The notes: generated by a model not told the origin, from the sequence alone. Counted from the stretch's first letter, positions 47,603 to 60,000 are shown. The stretch is DNA of 60,000 nucleotides from Branchiostoma floridae (GCF_000003815.2 NC_049983.1:18431231-18491230), one strand, 5' to 3'. A program made the numbers and translations.

Positions 47603-50600
47603 AGACATTAGAATACATTTTTATTGATGTTCTTTCTCTCTTACCATGCTTGTCAATACGCATGTAAATTGTTGCCGTCAGATGATTCGAACTCATAACT
47701 ACCTGATGTGCTTTGTACATGATCTTTCAGTACCTTTCTAGTGGTGTTTAATTCCACTAAGAATAACCTTCCACTGGCACAAACTTTCTTCTTTAGCAGG
47801 ATGTACTAGTATACTGTCCGTCTATTGATTCTGACATCCACTCTCGCTGCGTGTCACGCTAGAGTTTGACAACTAACAGAGTCTGCCAGAGCCATATCCT
47901 CCCGAGCGCCCTGAAATCTCATCCGGCCGTCTCCTCTGATGGGCCGTAATCCTCGCGCTCTCCCTCCCCTGGTGCAGCTTTCCCTGGATCAATGTGCTGT
48001 AAGAGGTCGGAGGCTTTCAGCGTCAGGAGCGCTCCCGTGTTTTCACACGAGTTAATCGGTTCTGACGCTGCCTCTTGGGCTGGGAGTTTGGGCTGCGTCT
48101 GGTTCTTAGTATAGAAGGGAGAGAAAAGCAACACTAACTGACTAGAACACTCTAAACTATCGTGCCCATCCCGATATATGGGCATCCAGGGACGCGAACA
48201 CATCACAAATCACAAATTAGCCGCGTGTCGCCTGTGCATCTTCATTGCTCGCTGATTCCATTTGGGATGCCGTCATTAGCTGCAGGGAAGTTCCCCCGGG
48301 GAATGAACACCAAATCTCCGTACTAATGTCGCTTCGGGGACCGTCCGCTCACACATCAGTGACAGGGTAGTGGCTACTTCATGAGGAAGAAAAGACAGGA
48401 AAACCACATTCATACTTGCCTCCAAATTTATCCAGGGATGAAAACTATCATTTGTGTTAGAAAGCTTAACATTACATGTCAGTACTTGTTGCAAGACTTG
48501 CATGAGAGTGACAAGATATACGTCAACTCCCCTCAAATTGAGAAGTGGTCCTTCCCTAACCCTACTTTGCCAAACAAGCTCTTTCGATCTGCGATCCTGT
48601 AGTTCCTGTTACAGAGACAGAGATAACATGTCCGGACCGTCCTGTGTTCGTCCTCCAGCCGGGCGGCCGTGGTTCTCCCCCGCTCTTCTCACAGGTGAGA
48701 ACCCACACACACTTCATCGTAAAGACTAACGGTACTCCTTTATGTGTTACTGTTGTACATAATACAGCATCATGAGCAGTTAACCGTGTATCTTTGCAGT
48801 TCATGTGTTAAGGGGCGCTCTAAGCGGTGTTTTCCCGACGATAAGCGGTGCATCATTACCGAACGATTTGCTATACTTGCTGCCGGGCATTTTCAAGACG
48901 TCTGCAATACTGAGAACTCTCCTTAAATCCCTCTAACACGTGCAAATCACGTGATTCCGTACCTTTGCTAGCCAGTTTCTTGTCCCTCGCCGGGTGTTGT
49001 TTGAAACGTTTTGCGTTTTGAAGAACGATTCGAGAAATCATTGTAATTTCTCAGCGGCATGCCTTGATTTTATCGGACTTTTTAATGCTTAACGTTAGAC
49101 GACAATGATTTAGTTGTCTATGAAGAAGGAGGTTACAGGAGAAAATTGCTCAGTTTTGCTATCAACCGACCCGTATAATGCCTAAGATCTAAGCCGTTCT
49201 GTTGCCAAATTGCGCTGAGCAAAAGTGATTTCCCTCATAAGCTGCCTCCAAGAAGTCTCAGTAGAAGCTGGTTATTCTCCCATCACAGCCCAATCGACAA
49301 CAATCGCATTACGGCCGGAATAAATGCTGTCGTCGTCGCCATTTTTCTCCGACAAGGTCAGGAAGGTTGGACGGGGGCCATATTGTCGAACGGGGCCGAA
49401 AGGGCGGGAAGAGAACTGACAAACTCAGTGCTGCCTGAACACATGATCTGATCTTTGTAACTTCTCAAACTTACAGTCGTTTTATTCTTTAGTTTTGATA
49501 TTCAGAACGTCTTTTGTAGCTTTTGACGGCTGCGAAGTGCATCTCACAATGATGATTGTAGCTATCCGTACTTTTTATCATGACAATACTGTCTATGGCT
49601 CTTCGTCTCAACGTTATCTTTGAATATAAAATAATCAAGCGATGCTTGCTGCATTCTATCTCTAATGTAGTACTGCTTGTTAATGTTATCTTAACCGTTT
49701 TGATTAGCAATCAACCAATCAACGTGTCCACAGGGTTCCATCTCTGGAGAGAATTAGCTTAGCCACGCCCCCTACAGATGTGCGATGTGTAATTGCAGAC
49801 ACACACTGTCGGTATTCTAATTCAATTAGCACCATGCAGGCCGTGACATTAGATCGTATGTTCTTCAGCTTCTCCAAGGTGGGCTGTAATCATTCCTGCA
49901 CGCTTACTGGGAATTAAGAATAACGAAGGCATCAGCAAACCAAGCCTGTAAAACCTTTACAACTTTATGAACCATCGCACTCTTGCTGATGATTTTAAAG
50001 ATATATTTTGGGTCACCCCCTTCCCTCAGGTTCTCATCCCACAGTTTGGTGTCGAATCTCTGCCGCTGAAATGTATCAGGCGCTGAAATCAGGACCCTTC
50101 TGATCTCTTACCCTCAAGAACCGTTGAACGACAATGTTTTGTGATTTTGAGTTGTTACTTTTTTGAGTTACTATGTTTTGCGATAGGGAGACATATTACT
50201 TTTGATTGTGTGTGTTTGTTTTCTCTTCTTCTTCTTTTCTTGTTCGTCTTCTTCTTCTGTCGTGAAAGTTCATTGGAAGCAACCCTAATGGTATAGTATT
50301 GTGTGCAAGTAGCTTAACAAAAGGCAAATTACTGGGAGGGAACATGCTGCATTTTCTCGAAAATGTTGCCTTTCCTTTGTTGAGTATTTGTTTGACTCAT
50401 TACTCATATGTTCGACGGTTACTACTTCGCGTTATAAAATTACGAATGTATGATTCAAGTTTATGTTAAGTAATTTTCCTTTATATCCTGATTTGTTACG
50501 ATTTTGCTCAGGCTCCACCAGTTACTCAGTTTAATTGAAGGGTTACTAGTACCTTAAGGATAATCTTTAAAGGATCGTATCTATTGTGGCATGGGGGGTG

Positions 50601-51539
50601 GTACTGGTAGTATCCGAGGAATACAGGAGTCAGGGGCATTTCATGATATATTAGGAGATGTAGTCATTTGATATCGTGAAAAAGGGCCGGGAGAGAATTG
50701 CAATGAATTCAAGACCGGAACAAATTCTTTTGCCTAATCTTTGTAGATACATGTTGCAGCTCTGTGCCATTTCTGTCCCTCCCGTTGACCATCCCCGCAG
50801 CCCGTATTGAACTCCCGCCTGTCCTGACATTTGTTGACTGATCACCAATCTCGGCGGTTACCAAGGCGTAACGGATCTCCATGGAGATGCCGACTATAAA
50901 CATTCCATCCTACAGGGAGAGACATTTGTATTACAACGGACGTTATCTCAGAGTGGAGGATGTCATAGTGGCGCATCTGGCTATATAAACAATAACCGAG
51001 CAGATAAAGGAGAGGATGGAAATTTAGACATAAAAGAAGATAAGACATAGAAAAACTGAAACGGTAAACGTCACATGAGAGCCGGCGCCTGCAACCACTT
51101 CCGAAAGTATAGGGCAAAGAACGAAGATCCAGGAAAGTGAGGTGGAGTGACTTTCGTAGAATCAAAGACTACACGTAAATAACTAGTAAAGGCTAACATA
51201 ATGTATATAAATATGCAACATCTTGTGTACTAATCAGGTGATGCTAATCGTGGTTTCGCATTCAGTATCTCAACAACTCAGTCTTTTCCGCATTTGTCCT
51301 TTTTTCATTAAAGTAGGCTACGTGTGGAGATTTTCTGGTTATTTGGTTTATCTTTGCAAGCAGTGTTAAAACAGCATCTGTATAGAAAATTGTAACGGCT
51401 TCCAAGAATTCACAGTATATACGTATCACTCGCACAAAACGCACCCCACACTGACGGAGCCGAATGTGGGCGTGTGCCATCATGGCGCAGACACCGTAGA
51501 TTTCCGGAAGTGCCTTAACTAATCCCCAGTTATCCCTAC
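47603..51539. other. Gene-free interval with CpG-containing stretches open on both strands
   Basis: No exon could be confirmed. Stretches near 47920-48110, 48600-48690 and 50700-50910 have balanced composition and chance open frames on both strands, without codon bias. A TTC-rich microsatellite lies at 50220-50262. Near 50857 GTTACCAAGGCGTAAC resembles an imperfect X-box. Confidence 0.45.
50220..50262. repeat. CTT/TTC-rich microsatellite
   Basis: Imperfect run of CTTCTTCTT-type triplets. Confidence 0.8.
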
Positions 51540-51790
51540 ATCATCCCGGACTCGGCGGGCACGTTTTACGTTTCCCGCGCGGGGAGTATAACGTTCTCCG
51601 TGCCAGCCGGGCATCGATGTCACCTGCTTTTAAATTAGCAGGGCTTTTTACGCGCACGGAAGGAAAGCGGGCGCAGGTACGTACGGGCGCGCTGGGCGGC
51701 TAGACTGGGCGGCACCGTGGGTCGGGGAAAACGGACGGTGTCTGCTGAAGTTCATGTCTATTGCTCGGGAAGTCACACGGCGTTAACTAT
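51540..51790 (+). promoter_or_regulatory. CpG-rich block with a strong donor-like site; candidate promoter/first exon
   Basis: CpG density is far above the neighbourhood. A TATA-like TTTTAAAT lies at about 51627, followed some 40 bp later by GCGCAG/GTACGTAC, a near-ideal 5' splice site after 51676. This would suit a non-coding first exon of a gene lying to the right. No downstream partner exon could be identified in the window. Confidence 0.35.
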
Positions 51791-53961
51791 GTCTGTGTCC
51801 TTGTTGTGTTTCAACAAACAAACAAAAAACAGACAAACAAGCAGACTAACATACAAATAGTAAAATATATTTCAAAGCCCCTGATGAAATACACAATGCT
51901 GGATACACAATTGGGATAAATGCAGTATCATTGAAGCACAGAGCAGTCTTATTCTAACCAACATTGTTTTAATTCTATCAATGCTCTTCGAACTTAGACG
52001 TAATATCATCAATAACACAGATTTGCAGAAGAGACGGAAAATTAGAAAGATAAAGATTCCGTAAGTGGGATTCGTGTCCCCTTTGTTATGTATCAAAACT
52101 ATGTCTGGTTGTTAAAGGTCTATTTTCGTTTGCATGCCCAATTATGGTTAAATGCCTAATCATATTCTAAAACATTTCCTGCCTTCCCGGAGAAACAATC
52201 ACGCTTCTATCACGTGATAACCATGAAACCAACACAGACGCCACCACTCCAATCTAGATTGGGAAACAAACAGTAAAATGTTGATTACAGCGAACCCGTA
52301 TTTGCATATTGGAAAGCCAAAATCAATTACACCGAGGTTACACGTGCAATATTCTATCACTTCCGACGATCGCGCTCCCTCCAGCCGGGAGGACGTGTAC
52401 AGGATTCAGAGCGTGCTGTCTTTGGTGCTGAACATCAGCTGTGATGATACCTTCCACACTCCGCTCTGTTCCAGGTTGTTAACTTCCAAATCACTTGTCA
52501 AACGAGTTCACAGGCCATGTCGTCGGCAGAGCGGTGATTCTACAACACCGCGGCAGATAATTCGGATTGATGTGCAAACAGTACGGGTAGAATCCAAGGT
52601 CTCAGTTGTCAGAGGAACACTGTAATAGCTACTTTCAGAGATTGCTATTTACTCAGAGGATCCCGGTGCCTGACAGTCCCATTAACAGCCGTTTTCATAC
52701 TTCCGTTAACACAATTTCCCTCCCCGATATGAATAATTAAGAGTGGATAAATGTTCTGATGCCTGCTTGGCGCTGCATCGATCACAGCTTTACGTGCAAA
52801 TTTCACAAGCCGATATGTAATGATCCTCTAGAGATGTCGTCCTATTTTCTCACAAGATGATCATTTTTCTTCCGATATTATCTTTATTCTCATCTGTTCC
52901 CCCATTGTGCTTTGAATAACGCATATGTTGTTTGTAGAAGTCGATGGAGTCATGTGAGCTTACCTCTTTACGTGTCTGCTGAAAAACACGGTTTTAGTCT
53001 TCCCTTGATGTGTTGCGTAAGGAGCTTAGACAAAATCGGTAAGTTTCGTGTAATCCGCCTAACGTGACAATTTGGCACTAAAATAGAATAAAAGCAGGTA
53101 CAACATGTATCAAAACGCGAAGGCATAGTTTGATCGTTAAATATCCACACACACACACATCCTCCGCGCCCGAAACATAGTAAGATTTTAAAAATCTGAT
53201 ATATGACGTCATGCAAACACTACATACATACCGAAGGATTTCTATCTGACACCATTTCTGAAGCAGTATGGCTATATGCGTGCCTTTAAGCTAAACGTTT
53301 AGTTTAGTACACTGAACAATATAAACACTATCTAGTCGACCACATGATTTCTAAATAGTACAACACCCTAGGAAAAAGATGCCCTTATATCTATGGACGA
53401 CAGTATATGCGGCCTATTCAAATAAGGAAACCGTCTAAAACACCACATCTGCCTTCCGTCACGATTGTCTCAGGTACAGGGAATTTTGCAGCGACAAACT
53501 TTTAACTCAGTTTTAGAAGAGTATTTGTAGCATTTTGTCTGAACTCTTTTGCGGCTAGTGCGATCCGTGGTGACGATGTACGTGGTGAGAAGACTTGGCA
53601 TCTGGTTCACGCATATCCAGGGAATAAACCATACCTTAGATTGCTAGTGGCTATTCATATTTCGGAAACCTGAAGTGGTCATCTAACCTTCTAAGTTGCC
53701 CAAATATTTCAACCACAAAATATTTCAAACACAATTCTTTCAAACAGGAGAAACAGGAACGCCCCCCTCCCCGAAAATATCGAACCTCTGCGTATTACCT
53801 CTCAACTTCATTTAACATTCTTGCTGCGCGAACTGTCGATTTTCTTAAAACTGGCTGTATTTTTCCCCACCTAAACTATGAATGTTGTTTCCTTCTAGAA
53901 TTTGTAAGCAAGTCTGTTGAACATTTGTGAGAAAGTCATCCGTGAGTGACTTGATTATAGA
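51791..53961. other. Interval without a recognised gene
   Basis: A 115-codon frame at 52278-52625 has no splice or family support. A TCACGTGA E-box occurs at about 52210 and a short (CA)n at 53147-53158. Confidence 0.45.
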
Positions 53962-53981
53962 CCCCCCCCCCCCCCCCCCCC
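53962..53981. repeat. Homopolymer of 20 C
   Basis: Twenty consecutive C residues; the opposite strand is poly(G) and could form a G-quadruplex. Length is likely to vary between individuals or be misassembled. Confidence 0.9.
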
Positions 53982-54074
53982 GCCTGTACGACAGCGCAGC
54001 AGCCCGGTTTATCTCGCTAATGGAGGTGTGATGGGCGCCGATCGGCACTAATCTGATAGTTCTCCCTCCGTGCC

Positions 54075-54088
54075 GGGTCACGTGACCC
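54075..54088. promoter_or_regulatory. GGGTCACGTGACCC palindrome (CLEAR-like E-box)
   Basis: A perfect 14-bp palindrome containing GTCACGTGAC, the core bound by TFEB/MITF-type factors. A second CACGTG lies 21 bp further on, at about 54104-54109. Confidence 0.6.
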
Positions 54089-54673
54089 TGGCAAGCGGTA
54101 AATCACGTGCCGCGAAATCTGCCAGCTGTACTCACGGAGTGGACCAGTCCATTCTGAACTTTAGAACAGGGGGTAAAATGGAGCGACCTGTCCTTGGTGC
54201 TGAAAGTCTGGCTGTTTTTCTCGAGGAGATTTTCAACTTTTCTTCAGTGATGCGAACTTGAAATGTCATAGATATACATCTTATCTACACTCTAAGATGA
54301 GCAACTAAAGTTTGAATTGTGCAACAAAAAGCGCCTTTGGAATTAAGAGCTGAAAACGTCTATGATAGCTTGATTTGACTCGCCTTTACATGATAAAATA
54401 CACCCAGCCATGTGATGCAATAGTAGGACAATTATAGTACATGTTATTTGTAACAATAAACAGGGTGAATTTTACCTAAGTTTTTTTCGAGACGGCCATG
54501 CATACAGAAGAGATATGAAGATCAGATGTTGAATTTTAGAAATTTGGAGACTTGAGAGACCCTCAGAAGTTTAGAGACAGTTTCAGAGACTTGTAGGGTA
54601 ACAGACATTCCAAATCATGAAGTCCAGCTCTGCATGTTCAGTATGTCGAGGATTGAGTTGCCGTCAAGAAGCC

Positions 54674-54850
54674 AAGAAGCCAACCAGGTCGAACTCTTTC
54701 ACCATCGGGGCAACTCAGCCCATGGAACTGTTTCCCTGCTGATAATGTAGCTGCCGAAACTGCCAATGCCTTCAAGTCAAGGCTGGACAGGCACTGGTGG
54801 GGTGGAGTACACGCCTTGCTCATCACCATTAACTCTCAACATTAACTCTG
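54674..54850 (+). pseudogene. LINE reverse-transcriptase C-terminal relic, frameshifted
   Basis: Two frames are needed. The first (from 54674) gives KKPTRSNSFTIGATQPMELF. The second (from 54735) gives PADNVAAETANAFKSRLDRH followed by WWGG. The pattern NSF..R/G..P..W/E.LP..V......NAFKSRLD.HW is the well-known C-terminal end of CR1/L2-like non-LTR elements. A one-base shift near 54733 breaks it. Confidence 0.75.
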
Positions 54851-56142
54851 GACTTAAGCGTAAGAAGTGGATCTCATAGGCACTGTGTTTTTTTATGCTA
54901 ACTCAATGATTCGATATAATGTGAGTTCAACTATGTTTATATGTGTTAGTTATACATATAGCTTTCCGTGCACTATGGTTGCCGATTAAAGGAGTCATTT
55001 GCATCTTCCTGAATACCCCTCTACTGTATTGGTTGTGGAGGAAATTGAACCTGTGGGAAACTTGGTGGTTCCATTTTCTACCCGCGCCTTCGATCGGAGT
55101 CCTCAAACCACAGAAACTACCAAGTCGTCAAAAAAAGTGTGTCACGTTTAGGGATGATTTGTACAATCAGTCCGTTTGTGACACTTGACTATCACGGTAT
55201 GTCTGATGCTTTTCTTTCAATACACCGTTCTATTGGTTGGAATATCGAGAAAGGACCCACCTGCGTTACTTTCGTTAGTTGGATGCTTTGCTGTTTCAAG
55301 GTATATACATATCAATAACATAATAAAGATAAACATGCATAGGAGCACCAAAAACCTATTGGGCTTTTTTGAGCCGTCCTTCATTTGATATGATGTAATA
55401 CACATTACACAGTGTCAAAATAATCATTCAGAAATGATTCCATCATTCTTCTGATTTATCTCCATGCCTTTTAACAATCGTTATCTATTCGCTTGTATGC
55501 CATCACAGAGTAGCGACACGTTAAAGACGCCCTTTCGTGTCCTGATTATAGCCACCGTCAGTCAAAGACAGAAGGTTTATACCCACATGCTGCGGGCTCC
55601 ACGACCCTTAAAGATTAATGGTCTGCCCCCTCACTGATGAGTCATCCCTCAGATGGCAGTGGGCCTGCAGTTTGATCGATCGGCGATCAGACAGACAAAA
55701 CGCAGACGTCCTAACCCGGTTTGCGCTCCTCCGCTGCTCGTTGCTTATTAGATTTCTCCCCTTCTCCGCACCGTCTGATGTATGAGTAGCGATGCTTACA
55801 GTGCTCTGGGATCGAGATAAGCCTGGGCTCGAGAGACCCTGAAAAGCAGCTGGAGATATTTTGGCAGAGAAAGGCTGTCGCTTCGAATCAACATCTGCGC
55901 CGGCTTTCCCTGCATGCGTGCCGAGAGGAAACATACATTTTACTTGGAAAACGGGATGCACACCTGCCTGATCATTAACAAGCGCCACCGCGTTTTAAAC
56001 AGAAAATGTGTTCTCTGTAGCAATGTACAATAAAAGCCGGAGCCAATCTGCGATTTGTACTGTTTTGTTTAATGGTGATTAGTATTCATTGGTGCAAGGT
56101 AAGTGCAATTTAGGAAATATGGTATGAGTATACACACATAAA

Positions 56143-56144
<2 letters not shown>
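54851..56144. other. Interval without a recognised gene
   Basis: A 126-codon minus-strand frame at 55608-55988 lies in a GC-balanced stretch that includes an AP-1 site (TGAGTCA, about 55639). It has no recognised domain and no splice support. Confidence 0.45.

Positions 56145-56174
<30 letters not shown>
56145..56174. repeat. (CA)n dinucleotide microsatellite
   Basis: About 15 CA units, with shorter CA runs on both sides. Confidence 0.9.
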
Positions 56175-56175
<1 letters not shown>

Positions 56176-56719
56176 TAGCACACGCGACACACACACATAG
56201 CGATACACTCAATCTTTTGTAGAAAACTTGACCAGGAAGCAAAAGCCTTCTTTGGTTGGCACAAACCATTTATATTTCATAACACTTCATAATACAATGA
56301 GAGGATATTTTGTAGTGTGATAGTATTTTGATGTTAAGCATAGTATAACCACATTCTCCAAGTAACTGCTGTTTCTGCATTTAAGGTTTGTCCCTTACCT
56401 ATCACCAGGAACAAGTTTTTTTTAACCACTCTAGGGGGCGAGGAAGATTTACGATACAGGTTTAATTGCCCCCGGTTGTAAAGTACTCTCCAAGGCTCGC
56501 CACTTTCACAACGAAGGAATCTCCAGAAGGCATTAAACCATCTGCGTGTACACTGTCACGGGCTATGGGATGTGACGTTTGTAGGTCAAGACGGTAAAAC
56601 CCGCGCATGCGCACAGATGGCGCGGAACATAATTGAGGGGGAGGCAAGACGCTGTTTGTTCTAATCACCTTACCTCCGACTCGAAAACTTTTGTGCAACT
56701 ATTTTGGCAAGGTAGTCTT

Positions 56720-57050
56720 AAGATTAGGGTTGTTGAGTTCGAATCTAAAGGTACTGGGTTGGAATCTCTAGCACCCCCAACGTTGTGCCATTGGGAAAGG
56801 CACCTTACAATGTTCTTTGTTAAGCTTGCTAGTATTCGTTAAGTCAAGCAAGGACTTTTGTTTTGTGCGCTGTCCAAACTTGGTGTGTCGCCGGCCTAAA
56901 GGTGGTTTAGTTGTCATACGAAAAAAACAGTAGCAAACGGTTCAGTGGTCAGACCGTCCTTTCGGAAGTTAAACCTTCGGTTCTGTTTATAGGGAAGCCT
57001 GTATGATAAAGAACCCAGCACACTTATCTGTACTTAAGTGTAGGGTTGAC
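56720..57050 (+). repeat. SINE-like relics with a B-box motif and a shared tail segment
   Basis: GAGTTCGAATC (56735-56745) resembles a pol III B box and is followed by GCCATTGGGAAAGGCACCTT, like the relic at 1.2 kb. Near 57013 AACCCAGCACACTTATC recalls AACCTAGCACACTTATG at about 36390. Boundaries are not clear. Confidence 0.4.
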
Positions 57051-60000
57051 CCGGTTCTTTGCTAAGCTTACTACTATTTCTTAAACCAAGACAAGCATTC
57101 TTTCGATGCCCATATGTTTTGAGTAGGGGGGCTTAAACTATCAGTTGACCAGATCACCAGCAAAGTAGTAGAAATATGGCCGGGCTTACCGGAAATCAGC
57201 GAGCCGTTGACAGAGAAAATGGCGTTCACATGCTATCAATCCATTATACTCATGTACGCCAACACAGAGAGATGCGCAACTGGAGTAACAGATAAGATGA
57301 TAAAGTCGATCTTTTGTGATCTAGCAGAGTGCGCATTTTGATGTGATCATTTCTGACAGAGTCCGCCCGCTACCATTTGTTTCACTCGAAATAAATACAT
57401 CACTGTTGGCTGCTGGAAAGGTTACGTTTGGATGGTGGAAGTGTGACTGCCATTTCTCTGTCAATACCATCATGCACCGGACTGTATAGGGGTTGCCATA
57501 TATGGCGTTGTCATGTGACGACTTAAGCAGAGTTGATATGCCATAGTTCAGGAAACATCGACCATTTTGGACAGAATTCATTTTTTATTTGTTTCTGTTG
57601 ATAAAACAGATGCAACATGTTTTGTGCAGGTGCCAGGCTATGAGTGCCTGTTCATAAAAGTAGAGTGCAATAGACGAAGCCACCGGTGATCTCTAGTGAT
57701 TAACTACACATGAGGCCTACACTTAAATACCGCCGAGGTGGTACTATGAGTTAAGTCCAGCGGAAATATTTCTACACGCGTAAAACATTGCCACAATAAC
57801 GCGAAACGACCAATAACGGATTTCTAAAGGGCATGGGCCATTGGCGTGCCACCAAACAATCATTTGGGACTGAGGTTGTCAGATTGAAGTTATCCAGAAA
57901 AAAAGAAATCATGAAATTTTCATCTAGATTAAAGCCACTTGGTTGGATTTTTTTGGACAAAGTTGTAGAGTGGCCTTGGAAGCGGTCCTTTGGAGAGTGC
58001 TACCTGGTGCGCCTCCCGTCTCGTGAGAGTCATCTCTCTCTCGAGTATAACTACTGGGCCAGATGTCAGGTGTCTCCATTAATCTATTATCAGGGTCCCA
58101 CGCTCCCCGGGCTGTTCCAATGTTTAACCCTGGGGGAGGGGGAGGACACGCGCACATCCCATAAAATTGATAAACAGGAGAGGTTCTAGACAGAACTTGA
58201 TAACAGATAGGTGTGCGTGTGCGAGAATGTGAAAGAATATAAACAATATGCATTTATTCTATGTGGAAAAAGATTTTTTTAAAAGAGGCAAGTGGGGCAA
58301 GAAATGAAAGTTGGGTAAAGCCATTTCCGCATCGTCCAAATAGTGGTTTAACGGTCGATAGTGTGACCGGCTGAAACTCCTTTAGCTACAGAATTCCTTT
58401 TCTCCGGGTCTTCTGGTTTGTGAGTAAGAGTTTACTATAGCCACGGGGAAATCATTGTTTCCAAAGGTTTCGAACGTTCGGGCCCTTTCATTTCCATTGT
58501 ACGATCGCAACTTTCGAACCATCGTGCATATGTCGTACAAAATTCCGCTATCTTGCTGTGAAATGCTGCCTTAGACCCTTGCTCTATCACAGCCTGCTGG
58601 AAAATTCTAGGACGTAAAAATATAAAGGAGGTCACCGACGAGTGCGCGCGTTCCGTCAGTTGTACTTTTATACGGCTCACAATCACTGGGTGGACAGTCT
58701 TTCAAATTTTGCAGTGAAAGTCTTGCAACTTGCACCTGTGGAAGCAGACTACAGGGATGCCAAAATCTGCGTTCCAGTATTCTATTGTTCTTCCTTGATA
58801 TCTCAGCATCTCCCGCATCGAAATGTTGAAAACTTGACAGATATGTATGAAGCAAAAGAGCATAGTATATCGATCACATGCCTCCCTTTGTACCAGATAA
58901 AAAAGGGGTCATTAATCAAGTGAAGGTTTGGCCGCCTTGGCTGTAAGCTGCCGATTTCTATATCAGAATGTCCTTCCGTTGCGAGAATGGCGTCATCATA
59001 CATTGGTGTCATTGCCAGCTGACCAAGGTGACAACTGGTCGCGAAGAACGAAGCCTTATAAAAGTTCCAACTGATGGTTGCTTTGACGGAGCGGGCGACC
59101 AAGGCCTTCTCTCGGAAAAGGGCAGGGCAGAAAATCCGACAGATTTGGGATAATCCGTTCCCGTTTTACGGTCGATTTAACAACATAATCCTGACAGATC
59201 AACCGTGGATGCACGGGAAATGTGCAGAAATCAATACAAACAGCATGAAGGCTGGGGAGGAATTAGACTCAACTGTCCGTAGGGGTGCGACAAGGAGTCG
59301 CAGCCCCCGGGGCCGCCGTACCACCCCACCAACTTTGGAATAATGGACAAGCCCTAAACGCTAACGCAAGTGAAATTTATTGCCACCTATTTGGTTGTAA
59401 AACTGCGGGCTAAACGTTATGGTCAAGTCTGACACGCGACTGTTAAGGTGAAAGCACGTACAGCACTAAACAAGCCGTCAGCCCCCAGGACCGGCTCAAT
59501 ACCTGCCAATACAACCTTTCACAACAAAGCCCGCTGCAGAATTATTTACGACTGGAGATGGCCGCCACACGCCCAAATGTCTATTTCTTTCACCGGTACA
59601 GGGAGCTTTAAAAGTCTCGTTAAGTGTCGAGCCTTTTATCGGAAAGTCATGTCCTGCAAAATCAGCTGATTTGTGCTAAGGATACAATCATTTTACGGGT
59701 GTGCATTGCCAAGGGAATACAGCAAAATGAATAAATGTCTTAATCTACAATTTTGCAAACCCTTCCCTCTTGTCAATTTGCTCATAAAACTTTTGGTTTT
59801 TCATTTTAAATAGCCATAACTTCTTTTTCTTTTCCAATAAGGTGCGTTTTGGGATGGTAAGTTTATTTATTGGATATTCGACTACAAATTACAATTTGGA
59901 CACACCACAAAACCTGGCTATTCTGTTACATACTTCCCTATACTTTACTAAACCGTACTACACTACACTACGCTATATTACACAACACCACACTGTATTA
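57051..60000. other. Gene-free right end; GC-balanced stretches open on both strands
   Basis: Long chance frames occur on both strands at 57830-58250, 58600-58920 and 58800-59340, which argues against coding and would fit conserved non-coding DNA. TAATCC sites (59151-59156, 59186-59191) and an overlapping CTGACAG (59191-59197) resemble OTX/PITX and MEIS motifs. The last 80 bp are an imperfect TACAC-type simple repeat. Confidence 0.4.

Noticed and set aside
48605-48693. Segment ending CTCACAG/GTGAGAA that resembles an exon end
   Set aside because: No in-phase upstream acceptor or downstream exon could be found; the frames are short.
52278-52625. 115-codon plus-strand open frame
   Set aside because: No similarity recognised, no exon context, basic/Ser-rich random appearance.
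55608-55988. Longest single open frame in the window (126 codons, minus strand)
   Set aside because: No recognised domain, no splice sites in phase, Ser/Arg-rich chance composition in a CpG-containing stretch; frame probably opens without an ATG.
57833-58253. Overlapping open frames of 118 and 109 codons on opposite strands
   Set aside because: Both cannot be coding and neither shows codon bias or a known motif; more consistent with non-coding DNA.
1-60000. CRISPR arrays, tRNA or rRNA genes, bacterial operons
   Set aside because: No regularly spaced repeats, no intact tRNA cloverleaf or rRNA sequence, and all genes are intron-containing, so prokaryotic features are not expected.

Overview
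The window looks like chordate genomic DNA, most likely an amphioxus (Branchiostoma). The reasons are split genes with GT-AG introns, vertebrate-type orthologues with strong sequence identity, a moderate base composition, and many short fold-back DNA transposons. The species is an inference; no database was searched.

Four protein-coding loci can be built from splice-consistent exons, plus one terminal exon at the left edge. (1) 148-195 (+): a probable last exon of a gene whose body lies left of the window. (2) 2184-3153 (-): an unrecognised gene that only shows up when short exons are joined; three phase-matched exons encode about 150 residues, and its first exon is uncertain. (3) 3874-5814 (+): a four-exon, 129-residue PIERCE2/PIERCE1-family ciliary microtubule inner protein, preceded by two RFX X-box motifs in the interval it shares with gene 2. 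(4) 10411-25699 (-): KLHDC10, nine coding exons, 411 residues, a six-blade kelch propeller and a BC-box-like C-terminus. (5) 26242-40367 (+): UBE2H, seven coding exons, 183 residues, near-identical to the vertebrate E2.

KLHDC10 and UBE2H are head to head with 542 bp between their start codons. That interval holds a perfect CRE and a CACGTG E-box. As I recall the human map, UBE2H and KLHDC10 are also close neighbours in divergent orientation on 7q32 with ZC3HC1 between them, so the arrangement may be ancestral. Both act in ubiquitin-dependent turnover: UBE2H is the E2 of the CTLH ligase, and KLHDC10 is a substrate receptor for C-degrons.

Introns and flanks carry many non-autonomous DNA transposons. 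They include three copies of a fold-back MITE (10.7, 16.0 and 32.1 kb). The 16 kb copy is split by a separate 1190-bp element with 27-bp terminal repeats and a 7-bp target duplication. Other mobile sequence is a hAT-like MITE (30.0 kb), two elements with Mutator-like 9-bp target duplications (38.5 and 47.2 kb), a strong GC-rich palindrome carrying octamer motifs (14.3 kb), a 106-bp tandem duplication (42.7 kb), and two LINE 3' ends (17.5 and 54.7 kb).

From about 46 kb to the right end I found no supportable protein-coding gene. This part holds a CpG-rich block with a strong donor site (51.5-51.8 kb), E-box palindromes, and GC-balanced stretches open on both strands. It could be a regulatory landscape or the 5' region of a gene lying further right.
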